Shown: positions 1 to 11,545, numbered from the stretch's first letter. The stretch is DNA of 64,000 nucleotides from Chalciporus piperatus (GCA_038093975.1 JBBPTG010000087.1:50200-114199), one strand, 5' to 3'. The notes: generated by a model not told the origin, from the sequence alone. Numbers and translations are program-made.

Positions 1-1000
1 TCTCCAGTTTTCTCCTGGAGGGAGAAAGATTCAAAGTAAAACGATAATAGAGATGAGGAGAAAAGCGGGGGAAACGCACCAGCGCTTGCGCTTCCACAGG
101 AATCATAGCAGCAAGGCGTCTCGAGGTAAGTACAATAGTTGTGAATGGATATTGGCAGCTTCACAGGAACGAACAGCAGAGAGTATCGTCGGTTGGCAGA
201 ATTATGCGGTGGCACTCAGGTCGACGCAGATGCTAGTTGCAGTCAAGTATCACGTCGTGGTTGTCGCGTGTGATATGCAAGGAGCACCAGCGCTCCCCAG
301 AGCTCCTGGCAGGCGAGCGCTAACGTCGCCAATGACTCGAATAAGACAGCCATGTGCCTGGGAACAAAGCCCAATCCTGTGGATGTTCCATTAGAAGTTT
401 TCAATTCGAAAAGAACTTGAAGCTCGAAGCTTGAGTCGAGGCTGACTGGCATTGCACAACGACTCGGTGAGGTCGGAGTCCTCGGAGACCGCCAGTTGAG
501 GTAACAATCGCCCTTTGTCATTCCGCGAGGCTCGCCATCGACTCCCTTGGATCATAACTAACAACGCAACAGAGAATGGAACGCTGCGCGTACCCAACCT
601 ATAGTGAACCCGACCATGCTACATCAACAATTTACGCCAAGTCCCTCTAGGACGTGAATACGAGCACCTCCTTCTACTTAGATATGTAGCTGTCAGCGAG
701 CGGCGTCTGAGCGACTCTGCATAATCTACATCCAGCCCCAGACGGACGGCCGGTGACCTTTTCCTGAGGTCATGCTTTACAAAAACGGCTGTAAAGGGTT
801 TCCAGGGAGGGGCTCTATTACAACAAACATTCGAATCCAGGTAGAATTGTACAAAAGACGAAGAGGATTCGGGATTTGTCTTTAATTTCGTCAAGGACAA
901 TGAAGGCCCAAACACCACAAAGACGCTCAAATATCCTGATTCCAGAAGTTAGCAATACTACCAATGCTGCCAGGTGACGATCACTTGACTCGTAAACAAA
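1..1000. other. no gene recognised
   Basis: Short open frames occur on both strands but none shows a recognisable domain, a consistent splice pattern or a convincing start context. It lies just 3' of the astacin-like gene, which ends at 1001 on the minus strand. Confidence 0.5.
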
Positions 1001-2467
1001 CTATACGTGATCGACTTTCACACTAGCCTTGCTCTTGAACTCTTCGAACTCTGTCTGCCCCTCCTCGAGTTCACGCATCCTCTCCCGCCGGGCTGATACT
1101 GTCTGTTCTACCACCATCCCGGTAAGCTCGTAGTAAACCTCGGAAACAACCTGGTGAATCTCGGGATGGGTAACGAGTCTCCCGATGGCTTGCATCATAT
1201 TCGTCTGCGAGACCTGGGGTTCGATCATATCAATACCATTCTGCTGGAATACTTCCTTCGCAACGTTCTTCACAACGCTTCTCACGAGCTTATTCTGGGA
1301 GAGACCGCGAAAGAAGTCCGAGATACCAGATTGTGGGATGTTAAAGTCGATCTGGTTCAAGAGAGTGGAGTTGGCTGGGCCATGACGACGGCAAATTAGA
1401 AGCAAAACTACTAATTAGAACAGGACCCTCACTTCTGAACCTGGCCATCGCCTTCTGATTTTGTTTTATAAATGCTTCTCGTACCGCTGCGAGGGCCAGA
1501 CGGATGTCATCACTTGTCTTGTAGCGATACTTGGTGAAGGCTCCGAGGATGATGCCCGCCTCTGATTCAGGGATGTCAGCGATTTCCATCGCTTCCATCA
1601 AGCGAGTGACACTCTCTTGTATACGCAAGTCTGGTGGGTACATGAGGGTGGCGTAGGCCTGGTCGAGGAGGGATAGTCGGAGGTTTGCCCCGATGTTTAT
1701 ACCTTGCTCGTTAAGGTCGGCGGTCATAGGATATCTAGCAAGACGAGCGAGGTAAGGGGATTGCGAAACATTTATGCGGGGACATCGCGATCGACGTACA
1801 TCATGATCGAGTCGAGGTCAAGTTTACTGAAAGCGGCTACACTGTACATGTCGATGATCTGGCTTTTGACCTTCTCTCGACTGCGAAGTTTCGGCAAATA
1901 GTGTCTGTAGATAGCCTGCTCGTTGAGAGTGATGAAACCCCCTCTGGCGGGACTCTGATGTTCATGTATGAACCCCAGTGCATGCCCAAACTCGTGAAGG
2001 ATAGTAGCGCGATCAGACTGCAAAGGTTCTGCCAGCAAAGAGAGCGATCCGATATTCATTGTCGGCTTCAAGTTTTCGGTGCCGATCTTCACCGCATCAG
2101 TCCCCACTTCGCTCCAAAAGCCACCATTGGGCTCAAAGGAGACACGAATATCGCCTGCATGCTCAGCGACTCGAAACTCGACGTTAGCGAAGTCAGCCCA
2201 AGTGTGGGTCTTGTTTGTCTTCTTGAGGGACTTCGTGGGGGGAGCAGACCGTACGAGCGTCTTCATGATGGCCTGTTTTTGCGTCTCATCGCCGCCGAGG
2301 AATTGCACGCGCAAGATCTAGGAAAATTCGAAATGTGACCTCACGAGTTCAATAGTGTGGGGTGACCATCTTACCAGGGTTCCGTTCTGTTCTGCTTTGT
2401 CAATTCCCCATGATTTGGTGGACGCAGCAGAGTGTTGAGGCGGAGCAATTGGGACGCAACTGCACAT
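1001..2467 (-). CDS. astacin-like zinc metalloprotease (M12A-type), 4 exons
   Basis: Predicted zinc endopeptidase of about 428 residues. Exons read on the minus strand: 2467-2375, 2317-1800, 1734-1433, 1374-1001; all phases agree and the introns are 57, 65 and 58 bp with GT-AG ends. The zinc site HEFGHALGFIHEHQSP lies at about residues 139-154 and matches HExxHxxGxxH. It is followed by a Met-turn-like SIMIYP created exactly by splicing exon 2 to exon 3. The C-terminal third is rich in charged residues and has no recognised domain. No clear signal peptide is seen at the chosen ATG (2467), so an upstream exon is possible. Family members in fungi are usually secreted or cell-wall associated; the substrate cannot be told from sequence. 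Confidence 0.85.
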
Positions 2468-2978
2468 GATAAATTCGCGGTCTAAGGGTATAGAACGGTG
2501 TCTTGTGGTGACGGCCCGGGGAGATGCAAGGCCTGGGTGCAAGCCGAATATGCGGGGGATACACACGACGAATACTGGGACTCGACAGCAAGCATGCCAC
2601 TAGCTCTCAGATGACTCCGTAAATGGAATTTCGCCGTTTTTGCTATATCCCTGGTTTCGCCTGCAACCTTCTGCTCAGTTCGGTGCATCAGGAAAAGGTC
2701 ACCTGTCTGAGGCGACTGCATGCAGTTGCTGCAGTCGGACAGATGCCATCAGATACTAACTGCCCACAGCTATGTCTATTTCTGCACCCAGACCGATCTA
2801 CTGCCGACAGTCGCTGGCAGTCGTAGACAGTCACGGTCAATTGGTACATATCCATTGCATATCGTACATATGCAACCTGTCCCCACAAACAGATTGAATT
2901 TAACATACTTATTGTTCTGCTTGTTTCTCCGTCCTTCTCAACAATCTCCATCACTCCCTGATCAGTTTCGACGCCCTT
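2468..2978. other. intergenic, 5' side of the astacin-like gene
   Basis: Expected promoter region of the minus-strand protease gene. No clear TATA box or ORF with a domain is visible. Confidence 0.4.
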
Positions 2979-4837
2979 TCACAGTCTCGAGACCTCCTGC
3001 TCAATTTCTTCGAGCGTCTTTGTCTCGCCACCTGGTTCGGTTTCCACGACATCGGGATCGCTCGACTCAATTGCCTGGAGCCGTAACTCGCAGTCGGCAT
3101 TGGTGCAGCTGCTCGTTTCGTCCGTTTCGAGCCCGCAACTCGTTGACGACCACTCCCGCACCCTCGATTCCCTCGATTCCGATCGGGACATCCTTGACTT
3201 CGTTGGATCGCCTCGTCACATCCTCAGATTTGTCGACTGGTGCTGGGGCCTCGTCTGGTCGCGTGTTTTCGCGACTGGGCGCGTCTTCAGCATCAATCGA
3301 CGCGCGTTGGGCCCATTGACTCGTTGACCGCCGGTTCGACTTCCATGACATCGGGATTGCTCGACACGATCGTCTCGAGCCGCAACTCGCAGTCGGTATC
3401 AGTGCAGCCGCTCGTAACGCAATTTAGCGACTGCCTTGAGTCGAGAATCGCCTTATAAGGGCTTGTTTGCATGGTCTCACAAGAGTGAGACCAGGGCTCC
3501 GAGTGCGAAACGGCGGTACTTGCTGTGCTCATCCTATACAAATGCGAAAGGGAAGCGGTCGACTGGGTCTTGGGGAGCTTTACGATGTAGGAATCTGGTG
3601 CAGCGTTGAACGAATAACCAACGCGAGACGTGGGTGAAGGGATCGCGAAATCGTCTGGGAGTCCAGGTGTGTCATTCAATGGAAACGGCGAGTACGCGAT
3701 CGACGTCGAAGGATTGTTCGTCCCTGTTCGACTGGAACTTAGAAGCGTATTCGTCATCACAGGTCCAAACGTATCAGCGAGTCCGACCGAGTACCGAGGT
3801 TACAAACGCCTTGAGGCCGAAGTTAGACATACGAGGCCTATCAAGCTTGGCCATCTCGGAGCCGGGGAGAATCTCCGTGAGCAATTGGACCTTTGACGAC
3901 CGTTTTGTGCAAGACGGAGAGTTATCCACGAACGTAGCTGTGCTCGAAGGGCTGAGGTCCGAGATGACGGTCGAGGAAAGTCTGTTTTCTCGCGGGATGC
4001 CAAAACCGCCTCTAAAGGCCGCGACAGCATCATTTCGCAAATTGTAACGTGCTGAGGTCGAGTAGGAGCTGCGGCGAGGCCCAGGCGTTGTGTAGTTCGT
4101 CGGCGTGAGGTTGGTCGTCGTAGCAGCCGCCGGTTGCGACAAAGACCCAGGAATATCCTTCAAGTTTCTGGGTTCGGTATCCCCTGGCGTATCCGCGTGA
4201 AGCCTCAAGGCGGAAGTCGAAGGTGACCCAATTATTCGTCTTCGAACCTTCATCCTCAATCGCAGGTGGCATGTTCTATTGCCTCGAGTCTTGCTCTTCG
4301 AGCACGATGGATAGGTCGTCTTCTGGCCGAGAAGTAACCTGTCGCGGGTCCAAACGTTTCGCTCGTCCGTTGGGATCATCGACTCGTTGACGTCGTCTGG
4401 TGGTTCGGTGGGGGCCTGGGCCTCTCGTCGGTACATCTTGTCGACCATTTCGCTCGCGACGTCTGGGTTGTCGGGCGGCACAGCGACCTTGTTAACTCGT
4501 TCCGCCGCCTCTGCATCCTGGTCTGGCGGTTTCGGAGTTCGTTAGGAATTCGCGATCGACTCCGCTCATCGTCGTTGCTGCGACTGAAGAACAAATGAGC
4601 AAGGCAAAATACAAGAGAAAGTTGAAAGCAACATACCATTGCTATCCGCAGATGTGATCTCTGTCGACCTGGCAGCAATCTCTGAGTCGTCTGTGGACGT
4701 ATCTGCTCCGCATTCTCTACCCTTGTCTTTGTTTGTAATCGGTCCATCGTCGCGTTCGGGTGTCGTTCAAGACACATTATGTGGTGTGAGGTGCAAGGCA
4801 AGGCAATGACAGACGCAAAGACTTGTGAAAATTTCAC
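2979..4837 (-). CDS. hypothetical protein with internal repeats (tentative)
   Basis: Not recognised. Three consecutive minus-strand open segments (4837-4376, about 4520-3774, 3760-3293) plus 3191-2979 can be linked only through assumed introns. One example is a GTATGT donor after about 4627 followed by an acceptor before a DAEAAERV segment. The encoded text is low in complexity (Ser, Thr, Pro, Arg, Glu). It carries a repeated element, DCELRLETIVSSNPDV at about 3370-3420 and DCELRLQAIESSDPDV at about 3050-3100, each followed by an acidic Glu/Pro stretch. The N-terminal MKFSQVFASVIALPC could be a weak signal sequence. Exact exons are unresolved; it could also be a decayed gene. Confidence 0.3.
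3025..3425. repeat. diverged direct repeat, two units about 300 bp apart
   Basis: The stretch near 3028-3120 (GGTTCGGTTTCCACGACATC and following) recurs near 3330-3420 (GGTTCGACTTCCATGACATC and following), including the shared CGCAACTCGCAGTCGG-type core. The units encode the repeated DCELRL peptide on the minus strand. Confidence 0.7.
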
Positions 4838-6057
4838 CCGTTGCAGAAATTGATAGTCATATATTCATAATGATTGTTCTACCAATACACTCCTGGAGTG
4901 TAGCGGTTATGTAATGTGTACATTGTGTATTTTTGGTCAACAGGGCTATCGTGTGTTCGACTCTCGGCTTTAACACAAAATCTACGACATTTGCTGCTTA
5001 TCTGCCTATTTCACTGTAGCTGACTTACTGTCACGGCCTGCATACAGTTCCTGGACTGCCTCCCAGTTCCCTACAGTGCCACAGTTGGGGCAGTGGCTCA
5101 CAGTGACCCGACCTTTTCCTGATGTGCGTGTGGTCGCGACAAGAATAATAAAGGGGCACAGATCTCGAGAAGGATTTGGAGATCCAGATCCAGATCCAGA
5201 TCTAGATGCGACGATGCGGCCATTAATCGAGAACCCAATTGAAGGGTGTGAGAACTACACTCACGAATTTATCATAATTTTAATGTATTTCAACGTTTAG
5301 GGAGAGTACTAGATATCAGCACGAGATCCAACACACTTGCCATCGATATCGAGCCCTGATCTTGATGCTCTATCGATCATTAACTAAACGAAAATTGGGG
5401 TTACCTCGAAGCATCCACATATTGGTTGTGCGTGGGCCTATGACCACTTCACGCCTATCAAAATGTCGACCTGGGCACCAGGCTTTGCCTTCTCGTTAGC
5501 TACGGCTGTACATGAGTGGTGGGGACGTGAAAATGTGAGGGCTTATGAATCAAAGTCGACATCAGTAGGTCGTTCGAGCAGCATGGTGAGAGACGTATAC
5601 GAGCCGTAATACTCAGATCACCCCGGAAGAACACAATATCACCCGGGATCGAGTGCGCGTAAATACCACCACACGCGAGATTATTGTAGTACGAAGTATC
5701 AGTAACGTCTACAATATTCCCGCTTGATCAGCTGACGCTATCAGACATTCCAAAGAAGAACCGACTAACCGATATCCAGACTTGTCTTCTTTCCCACTTA
5801 CTACGCGGCACCCCTCCGGGACCCCGAAAAAAGTCTGAGGAATAGAAGCAGTTTACCCATCGCGCACAGCGATTTTTAGTCTAACAAACTACCCCAGCAA
5901 CCTCAGCAACTTAACTCACCTCACTATATCCAACTCTCCATCCGCGCTAGCCCCATGGCTCCAGGAAATGGGCGCAACACTCGGACAGGAGGACCTACGC
6001 CTAAACTTCCCACGCCTACTAATAGGTCGTCCAGAACCTCGACTGGCAACCCAAACC
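4838..6057. other. intergenic, with a short GATCCA-type repeat and a cut-off ORF start
   Basis: At 5180-5206 there are about four imperfect copies of a 6-mer (AGATCC). At 5954 an ATG in good context opens a 34-codon frame starting MAPGNGRNTRTGG. It runs straight into the LTR at 6058, where it soon stops, so it may be the 5' end of a gene destroyed by the element. Nothing else was recognised. Confidence 0.35.
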
Positions 6058-6639
6058 TGAAACGACTCAACTCAATCAAGAGCTAGCGCTATCATCAGAC
6101 AACATGCCCTAGCGAAACCACATCAACTCAGTAACTAGAGCTGAGGATCAGACTAGGCAAGCAGGAGCGCTTGGCCCATGAAGTTCAAGAAGAGGAAACT
6201 CCAGGAGAACAAGACTGGGGAGCCAGTGCTTGTCAACCCGGTTTATATACTATTGACAGTGTTTGTACATGTTGTGGCTAAACCTTAACTATATGACTAG
6301 GTATGACTAGATATGAGTCATGGCGAGTAACAGCCAATAGCGTATATGACTAGGAAGCGAGATGAGTCAGCGCGAGTCACGGTGAGTCATGCTGAGTCAA
6401 TAAGAGTCTGAGTCATGGTGACTCGGTATGAGTCATGGACAGTGGGGAAGATGCACAGCCACGCACAGCCACGTTACGTAAGCGAAAGGCTAGACCTAGC
6501 TGATGTCAGCAGGTCACGTGATGTGATCTTGATAAGATAAGATAACAGAAAAGGGAGAGAAAGCGACTAAGTCCAAAAGTGAAAGAGAAACATAGTAAGT
6601 GTAGGAAAGACTAGGATAAGGAACTGAGCGTTCGTAACA
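6058..6639 (-). repeat. family A LTR (3' LTR of the element)
   Basis: Begins TGAAACGACTC and ends GTTCGTAACA on the plus strand, so it has TG...CA termini. It is 582 bp and nearly identical to the copy at 10103-10695, the main difference being one missing 10-bp GAGTCA-type unit. It carries six TGAGTCA heptamers. Confidence 0.9.
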
Positions 6640-6653
6640 CTACCTCCTCTCTA
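6640..6653 (-). other. polypurine tract of element A
   Basis: Minus-strand purine run (AGAGAGGAGGTAG) directly abutting the LTR, similar in sequence and position to the tract of element B at 50187-50200. Confidence 0.55.
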
Positions 6654-7994
6654 TGGATCGTATTCCAGACGATCAAGACCTTGCAAGGATATCAACCTGT
6701 GAAGCAGCACGAACATTGTGCAATGAATGGCGATGATGATGATGATATCGAGAATCATGATGATGGGGATGGGTGGTAGGATTCTCAGAATCCGGAATTG
6801 GAATAGTTGAAATGCAAAACAGCATGTGATGATGACAACGTATCTGCGAGTGCGAGCATTGCGATAGTTGCGAGCGACGACATTGCGAACGACAGCGGCG
6901 AAGGCATGTGAGTTCATTGTGATGATTGTTTTCAATGATGGATGTGAATGGAGAGCAAGAGCGTAAAACATCACTCTTTATACCTTTTCGGTTCTCGGCA
7001 CGGTTTCCAATCAATCGATATTTTCATCGTCAGTCTGACTCGATCGACTGTCATGCAGTTGTAATTGTGACTCGAATAGAATTCTGAGTCATGCTGTGTA
7101 AGCGCAGGGTGGACGGATGTGTAGCGTGGGAAATTCTAATTGCATCCAGTGCAATGTCAAGAATAGACCTTGGTTTTCACGTGCGATCAGATTTCACATA
7201 GCTTTCAATGCGCAAGGCATTTCAGGTTTTGGCCTTGTAAGCATGAATCAACGATGTAATTCACCTTGTATTCGTCATGGGATATGGAAGCTTCAAGCGT
7301 AGAGCGTTCCGACCAATCAGATTTGCGATTGCGTAAGGTTCTAACCTTGTAAGAAAGGTTTCCTTGGATTGTATCAACACGTTTCTCGAGTGTGTCAATG
7401 AGAATTGCAGCAGCGAGTGCTAAAGCGAGTGGTGATGAGCGTGAAGATTGTGAAATCCTCAGAAATGCGCGTTCTCGGTAGAGATTTGGGTTCTTCAAGC
7501 GACTGCAGCTTGGAATTTGGGCGAGAGAAAGAGATTTTGAGCGAAGAAAATGATTATGGTTAACACCATTATTGTTCGTACCCTTGGTACTCTCTTGTAC
7601 TCTTCACACTAGCGTGTTCATAGTGTGTCACTTGTCGTAACACTTGTGTCATTGCCATAACACTTTGTGTTCCTTGTGTCACTTCACGTTCCATTGGTGT
7701 TCATTGGTAACACATCTTCGTGTGCATTCCCGCAACACTTCATCGTGTCACTACCATTCCACTACCTCCTCTCTTTGGTTTGGATTCCAGACAAACCCTA
7801 CGGAGAACCAAACCCTACGGTGAACCCACAGAGGAACTCTATGGTTCTTTGGCCCGATCGGCCTTCTCGATACTCGATGGAAGTAGGAGTTTCATGTGAT
7901 CTTGACAATCCCCCCAGTAAAAAAAAATTTCACGGTTTCTGTAGGTTTCTTCACAGATAACCGAAACGACGAGTGGTTTGGGATTGTTCGAGCG

Positions 7995-8280
7995 ATGAGC
8001 GACAACAGCTCAATGGAATTCGATTCCATACTTCGAGTGCTTGAGACAGCAGTGAGGATTGATAGCGATGAGCGAAAGCAGCTCAATGGGTTTGGATCCT
8101 AGACAATGCTATTCAAGTAGCAATGAGCGGAAACAGCTCTGTCGATTTGGATTCCAGACTACTCGGATTTCATGCGCGTGGCAGCGGTGTGCGCAAGAGT
8201 AACGAGCGAAAACAGCTCGACGAATTTGGATTCCAGACAGCGGGCGGCAAGAGTTTTGGATTCCAGACACGTTCAGGGAT
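7995..8280. repeat. degenerate tandem repeat inside element A
   Basis: At least four imperfect units built on GAGCGAAAACAGCTC followed by a TTTGGATTCCAGAC-like tail. Further repeated blocks lie downstream: GTCGTAAAGCTATCTTTCAAGCTT near 8350, 8730 and (diverged) 8900, and CCACTCGATGGAAGG near 8430 and 8562. Confidence 0.7.
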
Positions 8281-9109
8281 AACACCCTAGTAGAATAGAC
8301 ACTAGTGACAGCGTTCTTGACGCGATGTGTTGGTGACAACGATGGATAAAGTCGTAAAGCTGTCTTTCAAGCTTGCTGACGACGATAGGGACAAGAGGGC
8401 GACTGGTAAACACAGTGTTCCGTTCCACTCGATGGAAGGGGTAAAAACGCGATGCGGAGTACGATGATGTTCGACATCATGAGGTGTTCGACAGTTGTTA
8501 ACTCAACGAAAGCAGTTGAAGTGTCGTGAACGCGGTAAACAGAAAATCAAGTATCCAGTTCCACTCGATGGAAGGACAGAGGACGCGGCACGCTGATAAG
8601 CGGCGGGATTGCTCGACAAGTAGATACCTACTGTCAGTGATGACAAGGCGCGAAGACAGCGCAGGTACCCACTTGCGATCGACAGTTGAGTGGCGTACTG
8701 GTGACGAGACGACTAGACGATAACGATAAAGTCGTAAAGCTATCTTTCAAGCTTGTAGATGTCGAGGGAGACGAAGTCGAGCGGCGGCGGCTCTTGCACG
8801 TGAGTTGCGATAACTCAGGATATTGATCTTCTAAGTACTGCTAGAGTACTGCGCGTTGATCGTCCAAACCGGTATAGAAGACCAAGTGAGGTTCAACAGA
8901 TCGTGAAGCTATCTTTCAGGCTTCGCGGGTGACGGCGACGGAATGCGCAACAGAGGTAGACACTCTAGTTGCCAGGGAATAGTTGCAGAGCAATGGTGAC
9001 GATGTATACGGTAGAGGTAGACACTCTAGCAGAGTCGCGAGACAGCGACGATGACGATGTATGCGGACAGGGGTGTGGGGTGACGACGACGACGAATGGG
9101 TAACAGAAA

Positions 9110-9430
9110 CTGGGCACTAAATGCTGACCCATGAGAAATGAAAAGCCAGAAGGCGAATTCGTGACGTCAACAGGTGATCACGCGAACCTGGATCATGTGT
9201 ACACGCAAAGGCTATTGGTAATACCCAAGCGATCTCCAATGATCAAAGAGCCCCTTGTGCACTATGGGGAACAGCAACATTATCCCGTTTAGAACGGTGG
9301 ACAGCCGTATGTGCAGCAGTGGGAACAGAGTTGCTTTCTCCGAGCGTGTCACGTACGCCAACGGTCAAACGACCAACTCTTTAGCCCTAGAGTCCGGGCA
9401 GTGTGATCAAGTTTATCCAAGTGTCATGAC
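9110..9430 (-). repeat. segment homologous to the element B leader
   Basis: Clearly alignable to 55557-55885 and to the leader of element C on the opposite strand (about 61912-62240). Shared blocks include GTGCACTATGGGGAACAGCA and CAACTCTTTAGCCCTAGAGT. It ends in a TGTCATGAC stretch resembling the B LTR edge. Confidence 0.75.
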
Positions 9431-10287
9431 GCAGTCATCAACACTCGGTAGTGACTCTTTAGCTCACGACCAAAGCTAGGTAGGTCTGAGTATGTGGCGA
9501 CGATGACGACATGTTGCGGACGCAGCAACAGTGATGACGATATGAGCTGACTAGCAGCCTCGACAGTGACAAGGATGGTGAGCGCGACGACAGCGCAATG
9601 GATGACAGAGGTAAGCACTCTGCTAAGGTTGTAACACGGTGATGACGTACTGTTGTGATAGCAGCAACGATGAGCTCGATCTCGATGAGCATGTACGCGA
9701 ACGATGGCGACGAGCTGACTGGCAGGCTCGACGATGTTGACAATGATGAGCTGACTTGCAAGCTCGACGACGACGACGACGATGACGTCGGATTTGCTGA
9801 CCGAGTTATCTTCAGCGATGAGGACGATGGTGAGCTGACTGGCAGACTCAACGCGGACGACGATATGTTTTGCTGACCTAGTTATCTTCAGCGACGACGA
9901 AGCACGTTTCTCGATTGTGCTGGTACCCACTTGCGACGACGGTGAAGTGGCATACGATGGTGAGCTGACTAGCAGCAACGACGACGAGGCGCGAACAAGC
10001 AGCGCAGGTACCCACTTGCGACGACAGTGCAGATGGCGTACAACGAGTGCGGCAGTGACGAGACACTGAGGCAGAGAGGATTAATAAGAAGTCTTGTTCT
10101 AATGAAACGACTCAACTCAATCAAGAGCTAGCGCTATCATCAGACAACATGCCCTAGCGAAACCACATCAACTCAGTAACTAGAGCTGAGGATCAGACTA
10201 GGCAAGCAGGAGCGCTTGGCCCATGAAGTTCAAGAAGAGGAAACTCCAGGAGAACAAGACTGGAGAGCCAGTGCTTGTCAACCCGGG

Positions 10288-10295
10288 TTTATATA
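10288..10295 (-). promoter_or_regulatory. TATA box in family A LTR
   Basis: TATATAAA on the minus strand. The flanking CAATAGTATATAA context is shared with the LTRs of B (56011-56018) and C (61769-61776). Confidence 0.5.
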
Positions 10296-10356
10296 CTATT
10301 GTCAGTGTTTGTACATGTTGTGGCTAAACCTTAACTATATGACTAGGTATGACTAG

Positions 10357-10492
10357 ATATGAGTCATGGCGAGTAACAGCCAATAGCGTATATGACTAGG
10401 AAGCGAGATGAGTCAGCGTGAGTCAGTATGAGTCACGGTGAGTCATAATGAGTCAATAAGAGTCTGAGTCATGGTGACTCGGTATGAGTCAT
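10357..10492. promoter_or_regulatory. cluster of eight TGAGTCA (AP-1/Gcn4-type) sites
   Basis: Eight exact TGAGTCA heptamers within about 136 bp of the LTR, plus near matches (TGACTCG, TGACTAG). The heptamer is the known core for Gcn4/AP-1 bZIP factors; use by this fungus is inference. Confidence 0.6.
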
Positions 10493-10695
10493 GGACAGTG
10501 GGGAAGATGCACAGCCACGCACAGCCACGTTACATAAGCGAAAGGTTAGACCTAGCTGATGTCAGCAGGTCACGTGATGTGATCTTGATAAGATAAGATA
10601 ACAGAAAAGGGAGAGAAAGCGACTAAGTCCAAAAGTGAAAGAGAAACGTAGTAAGTGTAAGAAAGACTAGGATAAGGAACTGAGCGTTCGTAACA

Positions 10696-11545
10696 ATGTC
10701 TGCATGTATGAAGAGTGTATGCCGCTGAAGGACAGGGAATTTATATTCGCGCTGTTTGATGTGACAACGGAGAAGATATACCATCTTCCACCGTTCAAGT
10801 CTAGCGTGGTAAGTTTGGTACATCATTATCCGTCTGGCTATACTAGATTGGAATCAAAGCCACCGGAAATACTTGAGCATTTGGCGTGGTATTGCATGAC
10901 TGCTCACGACCGCTACGTGACCTTCCTCTTAACAAACACTCATATTCTTGTCACCTTCCCCGACGTGGCTCCGGCCCTCCATATACAGGCATTCCGTCTT
11001 CCTTCCTTAGTGGAGTCTGGTGCTACTGTCGAGGATGACGGGATGTTACGGATGACTCACGAAGGGTTATGCAAGATCATTGGATCACCCCAGTGGGTCC
11101 TCCGTGGGAATACGGTCACGAATGTTGGGGGGGTGCAGACGACAGAGATACGAGCCGTGACCCATCACTTGACTGAGACATATGATGGAGAGGAGTACAG
11201 CGCCATAGACCTCACTCTAACGGCTTCAAGTTCTCCCGGAATTGGAACAATCACACTCTCACAATGTACCTCTCTGATCTCTTTCAAGGGTGAAGAGGTG
11301 AGGTTGTTCGAGATAGGAAGCTCGGAGGATGGGTTCGGGCGTGGCGTGGCGTGTGCTGTTTCGGGGTCGACGAAGAGTCGGGTGGCGTTCAAGCGTTTTC
11401 TGTGGATGCGAGCGGACCAGTTTGTCGGGTTGATGTTGGGCCAAGGAGGTATGTGTCCGTGCCTAACGCCTGGGTACAATTTGATCCATGGCATGGCGAG
11501 GTTTGCTATGTGGACAAGGATGACATCACGCTTTATAAATTATGA
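10696..11545 (+). pseudogene. F-box-family paralogue, truncated and frameshifted
   Basis: Close paralogue of the intact gene at 14737-16363. Homology starts immediately after the LTR end at 10695, so the F-box, the second exon and part of the third are missing. The intron after the FKSSV codons is kept, with CCACCGGAAATACT at the downstream exon start in both copies. Near 11340-11352 a 5-bp unit (GGCGT) is duplicated relative to the intact copy. This shifts the frame: the true C-terminus (ending KDDITLYKL) continues in another frame to the stop at 11545. Two independent lesions make it non-functional. Confidence 0.8.

Larger units (their letters stand above)
6058..10695 (-). mobile_element. 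family A LTR retrotransposon, non-autonomous (LARD-like), 4.6 kb
   Basis: Two direct LTRs (6058-6639 and 10103-10695) bound a 3.46 kb interior. The minus orientation follows from a purine tract (GAGAGGAGGTAG) adjoining the LTR at 6639, as in a 3' LTR/PPT junction. No reverse transcriptase, integrase, protease or gag can be found in any frame. The interior is degenerate tandem modules, (GAC)n-rich segments and a segment at 9110-9430 homologous to the untranslated leader of Gypsy element B (55557-55885). The bases flanking the two LTRs (AAACC and ATGTC) do not match, so no target-site duplication is seen and the locus was probably rearranged. Confidence 0.8.
10103..10695 (-). repeat. family A LTR (5' LTR of the element)
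   Basis: A 593 bp partner of 6058-6639 with TG...CA ends. A minus-strand TATATAAA lies at 10288-10295, consistent with transcription leftwards. Its right end coincides exactly with the point where the F-box-family paralogue begins. Confidence 0.9.

Noticed and set aside
1..600. Overlapping short ORFs at the left edge
   Set aside because: No domains, mutual overlap on both strands, and no splice logic.
7600..7770. Repeated CACTTGTGTCA-like segment followed by a second CTACCTCCTCTC tract, perhaps another LTR edge inside element A
   Set aside because: No partner LTR or clear terminus could be matched; it may be an older insertion but evidence is too thin.
7995..8280. Spaced repeats resembling a CRISPR array
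   Set aside because: Units are degenerate, spacing is irregular and the genome is eukaryotic; they are tandem repeats inside a retroelement.
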